The notes under the pieces were generated by a model. The model ran no database searches and was not told the origin of the DNA. It saw only the letters and a program-made list of their open reading frames with translations. A stretch of DNA of 64,000 bases from AC-32 sp963717725 (GTDB lineage Bacteria > Actinomycetota > Thermoleophilia > Gaiellales > Gaiellaceae), in the NCBI GenBank assembly GCA_963717725.1, contig CAVQWS010000027.1:186001-250000 (forward strand). Direction: 5' to 3'. Each line of letters opens with the position of its first letter. The first letter of the stretch is position 1. This document shows positions 32,846 to 41,239 of this stretch, one piece after another. A program made the translations under genes and the position numbers.

Positions 32846-33647
32846 TCAGCCGGTGGCGGGCTGCCCGGCCTGCCGGTACTCGCGCACGACGAGCTCGGTC
32901 AGCTCCGTCCACCGAGGTCTCCTTCGTCGGCTTGTCGAGCGTGATCTCGCCGTGCTGGAGCAGGTTCACGCGGTCGCAGACCTCGAACACGTGCGCGTAG
33001 TTGTGCAGGATCAGGATCATCGAGACCTCGCCTCGCTCCCGGAGCTTCCGGATCAGGTCGAGGATGAGCGCCCCCTCCTTTACGCCCATCGCGGCCAGCG
33101 GCTCGTCCAGCAGGATGATCTTCGCGTCCGAGTAGACCGACCGCGCGACCGCGATCGACTGGCGCTGGCCTCCCGAGAGCTGGGCCACCTCCGCATCGAC
33201 GTCGGGGATCCGGACGCCCATCTCGTCGAGGTACTTGCGGGCCCGCTTCCGCATCTCGCCGTTGTTCAGCAGCGGCAGCTCGACGCCGCCGAGCTTTCCG
33301 AGCAGCTCCCGCTTGAGGAACATGTTGTGGTAGACGGACATGCCCGGCACGAGCGCCAGGTCCTGGTAGACCGTGTCGATCCCGAGCGAGCGGGCGTACG
33401 CGACCGAGCGGAGCGACACCTCCTCCCCGTTGACGAAGATCGTGCCGCTGTCCGGCTTCTGGAAGCCGCTGATGATCTTCACCAGCGTCGACTTGCCGGC
33501 CCCGTTGTCGCCGATCAGTCCGAGCACCTCGCCGCGCCCCAGGTGCATGGAGACGTCCTCGAGGGCGCGCACTGCGCCGAACCGCTTCGAGATGTGCTCG
33601 ACGCGGATCGCCTCGTCGGCCTCTCGGCCGTTGCCCGGGTCGCTCAT
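32846..33647 (-). CDS. sugar ABC transporter ATP-binding protein, single-domain (one-base frameshift)
   Basis: 266 residues once corrected. Walker A GDNGAGKSTL (about 45), Q-loop VYQDLALVPGMSV, signature LSGGQRQSIAVARSVY, Walker B KIILLDEPLAAMG and switch His in ILHNYAH. Unlike RbsA/XylG it has one ATPase domain, the FrcA-like type, so a homodimer is expected. Near 32904-32906 one extra base breaks the frame after KPTKETSV; without it the end reads AELTELVVREYRQAGQPATG and stops at TGA 32846. ATG overlaps the permease stop (ATGA). Confidence 0.87.
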
Positions 33648-34687
33648 CTGCCCCTCCCTAGCACACCGAGGTTCTTCAGCCGCTGGATCTGCACGTTCAG
33701 GATCATCGCACCCAGGATCGCGATCCCGATGATCAGGTCGAAGTTGAACGCGCTGACGCCGAGGATCGTGAAACCGATGTTCAGGATGGCGAGCACGCAG
33801 ACGCCGAGGAAGCCGCCGATGATCGTGCCCGACCCGCCCATCAGCGACGTGCCGCCGATGACCGCAGCCGCGACGGCGAGGAACATGATGTCCGTGCCGC
33901 CCTGGAGCGGCAGGATCGAGGTGATCCGGGTCGAGTCCAGGATCCCTGCGAAGCCGCCGAGCACGCTGCAGAGCACGAAGTTGCCGATCTTGATCCACCG
34001 GACGTTGACGCCGCTCTCTCTCGCGCCGATCGCGTTGCCGCCCGTCGCGACCGTGTGGACGCCCCATCTGGTCCGCACGAGCACGATCTGCAGGAGCACG
34101 ACGGCTATCAGCGCCCACCAGAACTCCGAGTTGAACCAGAGCGGATAGCCGCCGAAGATCTGCCTGAACGTATGGCCGCCCGGCGTCTCCACCTGGAAGC
34201 CGTGCAAGGCCCGCAGGTTGATTCCGTTCAGGAAGAACAACATCCCGAGCGTCGTGATGAACGAGGGCACGCCGAGGTAGGTCGTGATCAGCCCGTTCGT
34301 GAGACCGACGGCGGCGGCGGCCAGGAGACCGAAGATCACCCCCAGCCAGATCGGCAGCCCGAGCCCGTCGGGCTCGGGGGCCGTCGTCAGATACATGATG
34401 ATCGGCGTGAGCGCGAAGACCCGCCCTACAGACAGGTCGATCTCGCCGCAGATCAGGAGCATCACCTCGCCGCAGGTGATCAGCGCGATCGGCCCGACGT
34501 ACTCGGCGATGTTCTTGATCGTCGGGCTCGAGTAGAACGCGGACGACCGCAGCGAGAAGTAGACGATCAGCCCGATCGCGACGACGAGGATGCTCGCCTC
34601 GCGCCGGTTCGCGAACGCCCCGAGCGCGCGCCAGCCCAGGCCACGCGCTCGTTCGCGGCGTCCGGATTGTGACCCGGCTTCCGCCAT
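33644..34687 (-). CDS. sugar ABC transporter permease (XylH/FrcC type)
   Basis: 347 residues with about 9-10 hydrophobic helices. Typical landmarks: ICGEIDLSVGRVFALT after TM3, TYLGVPSFITTLGMLFFLNG, ARESGVNVRWIKIGNFVL (the coupling EAA-like loop) and VIGGTSLMGGSGTIIGGFLG. Imports a pentose or related sugar with the neighbouring ATPase and lipoprotein. Its start is 21 bp downstream of the binding-protein stop. Confidence 0.92.
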   Translation of the reverse strand: MAEAGSQSGRRERARGLGWRALGAFANRREASILVVAIGLIVYFSLRSSAFYSSPTIKNIAEYVGPIALITCGEVMLLICGEIDLSVGRVFALTPIIMYLTTAPEPDGLGLPIWLGVIFGLLAAAAVGLTNGLITTYLGVPSFITTLGMLFFLNGINLRALHGFQVETPGGHTFRQIFGGYPLWFNSEFWWALIAVVLLQIVLVRTRWGVHTVATGGNAIGARESGVNVRWIKIGNFVLCSVLGGFAGILDSTRITSILPLQGGTDIMFLAVAAAVIGGTSLMGGSGTIIGGFLGVCVLAILNIGFTILGVSAFNFDLIIGIAILGAMILNVQIQRLKNLGVLGRGR

Positions 34688-34707
34688 CCCCGACTTACCT
34701 CAGGCGG

Positions 34708-35841
34708 CTAGGTCGACTTCACGTATTGCTGGGAGCTGGAGCTTCCCTCGTAGCGAGTCTTCGTGGTCAGGTATGGCTTGACGTTGTCCTTCGTGACGAA
34801 CAGGAGACCCGTGTTCGTGTCGGAAGGTGCCATCAGGCCGCCCGAGATCTTGTACAGGAACAGCTGGACTGCAGGGTAGGCCCCCTGGAGATAGGGCTGC
34901 TGGTCGATCGTGAAGTCCAGGAAGCCCTTGTTGATCAGGTTCAGGGTCGTCGGCAGGAGGTCGTACCCGCCGCCGTGGATCCCCTTCGCCGGCAGGTTGT
35001 ACTTCTGCATCACCTGCGCAACGCCCTGCGTGCTTCCCGCGTCGACCGCGAACATGCCCTTCAGGTCCTTGTGGCCCTGGTAGTAGGCGTCGATCTTCGA
35101 GAGCTCGCCGGCCGTGTCGGCGCCGGTCGCGATCTGCGTGAAGTTGATGGGCTTGCCCGAGTCCTTGATCGCCTGCTTCGCGCCGTCGATGCGCGGCTGG
35201 ATGTTCAGCGAACCCGGCGTCGCGATGAAGCCGGCGACGTCGCCGCTCGGGATCAGCTCGACGATCTTCTCGCCCATCTTCTGACCCGACACGAACAGAT
35301 CCTGGCCGATGTACGCGAGTCGTTCGTTCCCGCTGCCGGGCGGCACGTCCGCGTTGTAGGCGATGACCGGGATCCCGGCGTCGAGCGCCTTCTTGGTCGG
35401 CTCGTTGAACGCCTTGGCGTCGATCAGGCAGACGCAGATTCCGTCGGCGCCCGCGGAGATCGCGGTGTTCATCGCGGAAACCATCTGCCCGACATCGCTG
35501 GTCTCCGAGCCTGTCCACTGGTGGGTCGTGTTGAAGATCGCGTTCATGTCCTCGATCCCGTACTGCGTCGGGACGAAGAATGGGTTCGTCGTGACGTGGT
35601 TGACGAAGACCCACTTCCACTTGGGCGTCTCCGGGAAGTTGCCGACGCCGCTGCTGGAGCTGTTGCTGCTGCCGCCACAGGCGGCAAGCAATGCTGGGAG
35701 CGAAAGTGCGGCACCGCCCGCCCCGATGATGGTGAGCAGTTTCTTGCGGTCCATCCCGGCCGGGACTTCCGACTCGGGGAGATCCTCGACCAGCGACGCG
35801 AACTCGTCGAGCTGCGACTCCAGATACTTCTTCCGGTCCAC
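34708..35841 (-). CDS. sugar ABC transporter substrate-binding lipoprotein
   Basis: 377 residues. Periplasmic-binding type 1 fold: KWVFVNHVTTNPFFVPTQYG, VSAMNTAISAGADGICVC, NADVPPGSGNERLAYIGQDL, and GMFAVDAGSTQGVAQVM. Lipobox LLAAC lies at about residue 58, because the GTG start with its strong SD AAAGGAGGTG (35846-35855) adds about 29 residues before the usual signal peptide MDRKKLLTIIGAGGAALSLP. An internal ATG there would give the ordinary length. First gene of the minus-strand sugar operon, divergent from galK. Confidence 0.88.
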   Translation of the reverse strand: MDRKKYLESQLDEFASLVEDLPESEVPAGMDRKKLLTIIGAGGAALSLPALLAACGGSSNSSSSGVGNFPETPKWKWVFVNHVTTNPFFVPTQYGIEDMNAIFNTTHQWTGSETSDVGQMVSAMNTAISAGADGICVCLIDAKAFNEPTKKALDAGIPVIAYNADVPPGSGNERLAYIGQDLFVSGQKMGEKIVELIPSGDVAGFIATPGSLNIQPRIDGAKQAIKDSGKPINFTQIATGADTAGELSKIDAYYQGHKDLKGMFAVDAGSTQGVAQVMQKYNLPAKGIHGGGYDLLPTTLNLINKGFLDFTIDQQPYLQGAYPAVQLFLYKISGGLMAPSDTNTGLLFVTKDNVKPYLTTKTRYEGSSSSQQYVKST

Positions 35842-35845
35842 CCGG

Positions 35846-35855
35846 CACCTCCTTT
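35846..35855 (-). promoter_or_regulatory. Shine-Dalgarno AAAGGAGGTG of the binding-protein gene
   Basis: Near-perfect SD whose GGAGG stands about 7 nt before the GTG at 35841; it argues for the long N-terminus of the lipoprotein. Confidence 0.65.
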
Positions 35856-35891
35856 GGGACCCCGTCAAACGTGAGCGGCGACCATAACACC

Positions 35892-37013
35892 ATGAGCCCA
35901 AGCCCTTCCAGCCGCGCCGTCATCGCGCCGGCCCGCGTCAACCTGATCGGCGAGCACACCGACTACTCGGGCGGGCTCGTCCTGCCCGTCGCCGTGGATC
36001 TCGGGACAACGGTTACGTGGGCCCCGGCGGCAGATGCGACGATCCACCTGCGGTCGGTGGCCTTCGGCGATTCGGTCGAGCTACCGGCGCACACAGCGCC
36101 TCCGATCCCGCCCGAGGGCTGGGGCCGCTACGTCGCCGCGGTGGTACGGCTGCTCCGCGAGCACGGCGTCCCGATCGCCGGGCTGGACGGCGAGATCGTC
36201 TCCACGGTCCCGATCGGGGCAGGAATGTCCTCGTCGGCAGCACTGACCGTGTCGGTCGGCCTCGCGCTCACGATCGCTGCCTCGCACGAGCTGCCGCGCA
36301 TCGAGCTGGCCCGGATCGCGCAGGCGGCCGAGCGACTCGCGGTCGGCGTTCCTGTGGGGCTGATGGACCCGGCGAGCTCGCTGCTCGGCCGCAAGGGGCA
36401 CGCGCTGCTGCTCGACTGCGGGACCGAGGAGCACCGGCTCGTCCCGCTGCCACGCGGCATCGCGCTCGTCGTCTTCGACTCCGGGGTGCGGCACGCGCTC
36501 GAGGCCAGCGGCTACGGCGACCGGCGGTTCGAGCTCGAGCGGGCGCTGTTGGCGATCGGCACGGACCGCCCGTCGTCGCTGAGCGCCGCCGAGGCGGAGG
36601 CGCAGGCAGACGCCGCGGGCGTCGACGAGGTCGCGCGGCGCAGGCTACGCCACGTCGTCACCGAGAACGAGCGGGTGCGCGAGGTCGTGGCCGCGCTGGA
36701 GGATCCGGTCGGAGCCGACCTTCCGGCGCTCGGAACGCTGTTCCGCGAGGGTCACGAGAGCCTACGGGACGACCTCGAGGTCTCGATCCCGGAGCTCGAC
36801 CTGCTCGTCGACCTCGCCTACGAGCACGGTGCGATCGCGGCCCGGATGATCGGCGGCGGCTTCGGCGGCTCGGTGCTCGCCCTGGCGCGCGAGAAGGAGG
36901 CTGGGCGCCTCGCCGACGCGGTCACGCGCGCCTACGCCGATCGTGCCGGGCGCGAGGCGACGCCGTACGTCTGCGCCTCGGTCGACGGCGCGCACGAGCT
37001 CGCGCCTGGATAA
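35892..37013 (+). CDS. galK: galactokinase
   Basis: 373 residues of the GHMP kinase family. Galactose signature ARVNLIGEHTDYSGGLVLPV (about residue 14), ATP loop VPIGAGMSSSAALTVSVGLA (about 104) and C-terminal motif MIGGGFGGSVLAL. Phosphorylates D-galactose at C1 for the Leloir pathway. ATG 35892 chosen; a GTG at 35871 would add seven residues. No galT or galE stands next to it, so it may act here with a related sugar such as L-arabinose. Confidence 0.92.
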   Translation: MSPSPSSRAVIAPARVNLIGEHTDYSGGLVLPVAVDLGTTVTWAPAADATIHLRSVAFGDSVELPAHTAPPIPPEGWGRYVAAVVRLLREHGVPIAGLDGEIVSTVPIGAGMSSSAALTVSVGLALTIAASHELPRIELARIAQAAERLAVGVPVGLMDPASSLLGRKGHALLLDCGTEEHRLVPLPRGIALVVFDSGVRHALEASGYGDRRFELERALLAIGTDRPSSLSAAEAEAQADAAGVDEVARRRLRHVVTENERVREVVAALEDPVGADLPALGTLFREGHESLRDDLEVSIPELDLLVDLAYEHGAIAARMIGGGFGGSVLALAREKEAGRLADAVTRAYADRAGREATPYVCASVDGAHELAPG

Positions 37014-37016
37014 CGG

Positions 37017-37997
37017 TTACCAGCGCTGGTGCACGAGCGGGGCGACCTGCCGGCAGTAGATCTCCGCGATCCGCTCCATCGTCTCGGGCGGCGGCGCGGG
37101 CAGGTCGGCGGCAGCGGCGTTCGCACGGGCCTGCTCCGGCGTCTTCGCCCCGGGGATGACCGTCGTAACGGCGTCGAACGTGAGAATCCAGCGCAGCGCG
37201 AGCTGGGCCAGCGTCGCACCCGGAGGCACGAGCGGCTTCAGTTCCTCCACCACGTCGAGCCCGACCTCGTAGTCGACCCCGGAGAAGGTCTCGCCGACGT
37301 CGAACTGCTCCCCGTGGCGGTTGAATTCGCGATGGTCGTCCGCCGCGAACGTCGTGTTGCGGTCGAACTTCCCGGTCAGCAGTCCCGAGGCGAGCGGGAC
37401 GCGAACGATCACCCCGACGTCGCGGCGCTGGGCCTGGTCGAAGAAGAGCTCCGCGGGGCGCTGCCTGAGCATGTTGAAGATCAGCTGGATCGTGGCGACC
37501 CCGTCGAACTCGATCGCCTTCAGCGCGTCTTCGACCTTCTCGACGCTGACGCCGTACGCCCGGACCAGGCCCTCCTGCACGAGCCTGTCGCAGGCCTCGT
37601 GCACCTCGGGCAGGTAGTACGTCTCCCGGGGCGGGCAGTGCAGCTGCACGAGGTCGACGGCCTCGACGCCGAGGTTCTCGCGGGAGCGCTCGAGCCAGGC
37701 GCGAAGGTTCTCGTAGGTGTAGAGGGCCGGATCCAGCTCCACCCGCCGTCCGAACTTGGTCGCGACCACGAGCCGCTCCTCGCGCTCCTGCAACAGGCGC
37801 GCGATCAGGCGCTCCGAGCGCCCGTCCCCGTAGACGTCTGCCGTGTCGAAGAACGTCACGCCGGCGTCGACCGCGGCGTGCATCGCCGCCAGGGACTCCC
37901 CCTCGTCGGTCTCGCCCCAGCTGCCGCCGATCGCCCATGCGCCGAAGCCGATCTCCGAGACGTCCCAGCCGGTCTTCCCTAGGCGTCGCGACTGCAT
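37017..37997 (-). CDS. aldo/keto reductase
   Basis: 326 residues. AKR TIM barrel with the catalytic tetrad in context: FFDTADVYGDGRSE (Asp, Tyr), VVATKFGRR (Lys), DLVQLHCPP (His). C-terminal TTVIPGAKTPEQARANAAA binds the NADP phosphate. Resembles the L-glyceraldehyde/general stress AKR branch; substrate unproven. It is divergent from araA and convergent with galK (3-bp gap). Confidence 0.9.
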   Translation of the reverse strand: MQSRRLGKTGWDVSEIGFGAWAIGGSWGETDEGESLAAMHAAVDAGVTFFDTADVYGDGRSERLIARLLQEREERLVVATKFGRRVELDPALYTYENLRAWLERSRENLGVEAVDLVQLHCPPRETYYLPEVHEACDRLVQEGLVRAYGVSVEKVEDALKAIEFDGVATIQLIFNMLRQRPAELFFDQAQRRDVGVIVRVPLASGLLTGKFDRNTTFAADDHREFNRHGEQFDVGETFSGVDYEVGLDVVEELKPLVPPGATLAQLALRWILTFDAVTTVIPGAKTPEQARANAAAADLPAPPPETMERIAEIYCRQVAPLVHQRW

Positions 37998-38043
37998 GCA
38001 CGAATCCAATCAGTCGCGCGCGGCTCTGTCAGGATCACCCTCG

Positions 38044-39558
38044 ATGGCGACCGGGAAAGCGCTCGGAGCGCATGAGGTCTGGTTCTTGACCGGGAGCCAG
38101 GATCTCTACGGAGAGGAGGCGCTCCGTCAGGTGGACGACCATGCGCGGGAGATCGCCGGCTCGCTCGACGCCGACGCAACGATCCCGGTCCGGGTGGTGC
38201 ACAAGCCCGTCGTGAAGAGCCCGGAGTCGATCCGGCAGATCTGCCTCGAGGCGAACGCGGCGGAGAATTGCGTCGGCGTGGTCGCGTGGATGCACACGTT
38301 CTCGCCCGCGAAGATGTGGATCGACGGCCTGGGGTCGCTGCAGAAGCCGCTCCTGCATCTGCACACGCAGTTCAACCGCGACCTCCCCTGGTCCGAGATC
38401 GACATGGACTTCATGAACCTGAACCAGTCGGCCCACGGCGATCGCGAGTTCGGGTTCATGGCGACGCGGATGGGCCTGAGGCGCAAGACCGTCGTCGGTC
38501 ACTGGAGCGATCCCGTGGTCGTCGCGAGGATCGGCACGTGGACGCGCGCCGCGTGCGGATGGAACGAGGCCCGGAGGCTCGAGGTAGCGCGTTTCGGCGA
38601 CAACATGCGCCGCGTCGCCGTGACCGAGGGCGACAAGGTCGAGGCGCAGCTTCGGCTCGGCGTCTCGGTGAACGGCTACGGGGTCGGTGAGCTCGTCGAG
38701 TCCGTCCGAGCCGTTCCCGATGCGGCCGTGCACGAGCTCGTGGACGCGTACGCGGAGGAGTACGACCTCGCGCCGGAGCTGCGGGCAGACGGCGAGCGGC
38801 ACGAGTCCCTGCGCGACGCCGCCCGGATCGAGGCGGGCCTGCGCTCGTTCCTGGAGGCCGGCGGCTTCATGGCCTTCACGGACACGTTCGAAGACCTCGG
38901 CGAGCTTCCCCAGCTGCCGGGGATCGCGGTTCAGCGCCTGCTGGCGGACGGCTACGGCTTCGGCGCCGAGGGCGACTGGAAGACCGCTGCCCTCGTCCGC
39001 GTCGCCAAGGTGATGAGCACGGGCCTCGAGGGCGGCACCTCGTTCATGGAGGACTACACCTACCATCTGGCGCCCGAGGGACCGAAAGTGCTCGGCGCCC
39101 ACATGCTCGAGGTCTGCCCGTCGATCGCGGGCGGGAAGCCGCGGTGCGAGATCCATCCGCTGTCGATCGGCGGGAAGGAGGATCCCGTGCGCCTCGTCTT
39201 CACCGCCGGTCCCGGGCCGGCGGTCGTCGTGGGCCTGCTCGACCTCGGCGACCGGTTCCGCCTCGTCCTGAACGAGGTCGACGTGGTCGAGCCGGCCGAG
39301 GATCTCCCGCGGCTGCCCGTGGCGCGCGCGCTCTGGGAGCCGCGGCCCGACCTGGCGACCGCCGCGGAGGCGTGGCTCGTCGCAGGAGGCCCTCACCACA
39401 CGGCGTTCTGCCGCGCGATCGGACGCCAGGCCTTCGCGGACCTCGCCGAGATCGCGGGCATCGAACTGCTCGTGATCGACGAGCAGACGCGCATGGACGA
39501 CTTCGCCAAGGAAGTCCGCTGGAACCAGGCGTACTTCCAGACCGTTCGGGGCGCCTGA
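38044..39558 (+). CDS. araA: L-arabinose isomerase
   Basis: 504 residues. Converts L-arabinose to L-ribulose. Catalytic and Mn ligands in context: FTDTFEDLGELPQLPG (Glu), SFMEDYTYHL (Glu), LGAHMLEVCPS (His) and GGPHHTAFC (His). VWFLTGSQDLYGEEAL is the family start. First of araA-araD-ADH-araB; TGATG overlap with araD. The start has little SD (CAGGATCACCCTCG). Confidence 0.95.
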   Translation: MATGKALGAHEVWFLTGSQDLYGEEALRQVDDHAREIAGSLDADATIPVRVVHKPVVKSPESIRQICLEANAAENCVGVVAWMHTFSPAKMWIDGLGSLQKPLLHLHTQFNRDLPWSEIDMDFMNLNQSAHGDREFGFMATRMGLRRKTVVGHWSDPVVVARIGTWTRAACGWNEARRLEVARFGDNMRRVAVTEGDKVEAQLRLGVSVNGYGVGELVESVRAVPDAAVHELVDAYAEEYDLAPELRADGERHESLRDAARIEAGLRSFLEAGGFMAFTDTFEDLGELPQLPGIAVQRLLADGYGFGAEGDWKTAALVRVAKVMSTGLEGGTSFMEDYTYHLAPEGPKVLGAHMLEVCPSIAGGKPRCEIHPLSIGGKEDPVRLVFTAGPGPAVVVGLLDLGDRFRLVLNEVDVVEPAEDLPRLPVARALWEPRPDLATAAEAWLVAGGPHHTAFCRAIGRQAFADLAEIAGIELLVIDEQTRMDDFAKEVRWNQAYFQTVRGA

Positions 39559-40262
39559 TGGCGCTCGACGAGCTACGCGAGCGGGTCTTCGAGGCGAACC
39601 GGCAGATCGTCGAGGCGGGCCTGGTCGTCCTCACCTTCGGCAACGCCAGCGCCGTCGACCGCGCGGCCGGGGTGATGGCGATCAAGCCGAGCGGCGTCCC
39701 CTACGCCGTGCTCGGGCCGGACTCGATGGTCGTCGTCGACCTCGAGAGCGGCGAGGTGCGCGAGGGGTCCGCGCGGCCCTCCTCGGACACGCCGACGCAC
39801 CTCGTGCTCTACCGCGCCTTCGAGGAGATCGGCGGGATCGTCCACACGCATTCCCCGTTCGCGACGGCGTGGGCCCAGGCCCGACGGGAAATCCCGTGCT
39901 TCGGCACGACGCACGCCGATCACTTCCGCGGGCCTGTGCCGGTGACCCGCGGGCTCACTCGCGAGGAGATCGGTGGCGACTACGAGCGCAGCACCGGCGA
40001 CGTGATCGTCGAGACGGTCACCGGTCTGGGGCTAGGCGCGCTCGAGCGGCCGGCGGTGCTCGTCGCCTCCCACGGGCCGTTCGCGTGGGGACCGGACGCC
40101 GGGACGGCGGTCGAGAACGCGATCGCCCTCGAGGTCGTGGCCGAGAGCGCGGTCCTGACCGAAGCGCTGCAGCCAGGCGCAGCGCCGATCCAGGCCGAGC
40201 TGCTCGACCGGCACTTCCTGCGCAAGCACGGGCCCGGCGCGTATTACGGCCAACTCCCGTGA
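39558..40262 (+). CDS. araD: L-ribulose-5-phosphate 4-epimerase
   Basis: 234 residues, class II aldolase fold. Zinc ligands GGIVHTHSPFATAWAQA (two His) and VASHGPFAWG (His); TFGNASAVD and IKPSGVPY bind the substrate phosphate and HADHFRGPVPVTR follows. Makes D-xylulose-5-phosphate. ATG overlaps the araA stop (TGATG); ends in the GTGA that starts the next gene. Confidence 0.94.
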   Translation: MALDELRERVFEANRQIVEAGLVVLTFGNASAVDRAAGVMAIKPSGVPYAVLGPDSMVVVDLESGEVREGSARPSSDTPTHLVLYRAFEEIGGIVHTHSPFATAWAQARREIPCFGTTHADHFRGPVPVTRGLTREEIGGDYERSTGDVIVETVTGLGLGALERPAVLVASHGPFAWGPDAGTAVENAIALEVVAESAVLTEALQPGAAPIQAELLDRHFLRKHGPGAYYGQLP

Positions 40263-41239
40263 AGGCTCTTCGCCTCCACGGCACCGGCGATCTCAGGCTC
40301 CATGACGAGCCGGCGCCGGAGCCGCGCGACGGCGAAGTTCTCGTGCGCGTGACGGCCGTCGGCCTGTGCGGGTCCGACCGGCACTGGTTCCTCGAAGGGG
40401 GGATCGGCGATGCCACCCTCGACCGGCCGCTCGTCCTCGGGCACGAGTTCGTAGGGACGATCGAGTCCGGCGCCCGCGCCGGCGAGCGCGTGGCGCTCGA
40501 CCCTGCCGTGCCGTGCGGCCGCTGCAGGGTCTGCAGGGACGGGAATCCGCACCTCTGCCCCGACCTTCGCTTCGCCGGGCACGGCTCGGCGGACGGCGCA
40601 CTGCGCACGAGCCTGGCCTGGCCCGAACGGCTCGCGCACGCGCTCCCTGACGATCTCTCCGACACGGAGGGCTCGCTGCTCGAGCCGCTGGGCGTCGCGC
40701 TGCACGCCCTCGACCTCGCGAAGGCGCGGCCCGGGTCGACCGCAGGCGTGTTCGGCTGCGGGCCGCTCGGGCTGCTGCTCGTCCAGGCCCTGCGAGCCGC
40801 CGGGGTGAAGACGATCGTGGCGAGCGACCCGCTCCCGCACCGCGCCAACGCGGCTGCGTCCCTGGGTGCGACGCTCGACGACCGCGAGGTCGACGTGGCG
40901 TTCGAGGCAGCGGGCGACGACGCGGCCCTCGCGGATGCCATGGCTGCCGTTCGCGCCGGAGGCCGTGTGGTCCTCGTCGGCATACCCGACGGCGACCGGA
41001 CGAGCTTCACAGCCTCGACCGCGCGGCGGAAGGGCCTGACCCTGGCTCTCTGCCGGCGCATGAAGCCCGCCGACCTTCCGCGCGCAATCCGGCTCGCGGA
41101 GGCCGGCGAAGTCGAGCTCGGCAGGCTCGTCAGTGGCCGCTACGCGCTGTCGGAGTGGCGCGAGGCCTTCGCCGAGTTGGTGGATCGACGCGGCCTGAAG
41201 GTCGTCGTCGAGCCGCAGCGGGCAGGAGACGCGCCGTGA
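40259..41239 (+). CDS. zinc-dependent medium-chain alcohol/polyol dehydrogenase
   Basis: 326 residues. Catalytic zinc site CGSDRHW and GHEFVGTIESG, structural zinc lobe CGRCRVCRDGNPHLC, Rossmann loop GVFGCGPLGLLLVQALRAAG. Resembles L-idonate/sorbitol/arabinitol dehydrogenases. Inserted between araD and araB with 4-bp overlaps on both sides, so its substrate is likely a pentitol or sugar acid feeding into the ara pathway. Confidence 0.9.
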   Translation: MKALRLHGTGDLRLHDEPAPEPRDGEVLVRVTAVGLCGSDRHWFLEGGIGDATLDRPLVLGHEFVGTIESGARAGERVALDPAVPCGRCRVCRDGNPHLCPDLRFAGHGSADGALRTSLAWPERLAHALPDDLSDTEGSLLEPLGVALHALDLAKARPGSTAGVFGCGPLGLLLVQALRAAGVKTIVASDPLPHRANAAASLGATLDDREVDVAFEAAGDDAALADAMAAVRAGGRVVLVGIPDGDRTSFTASTARRKGLTLALCRRMKPADLPRAIRLAEAGEVELGRLVSGRYALSEWREAFAELVDRRGLKVVVEPQRAGDAP

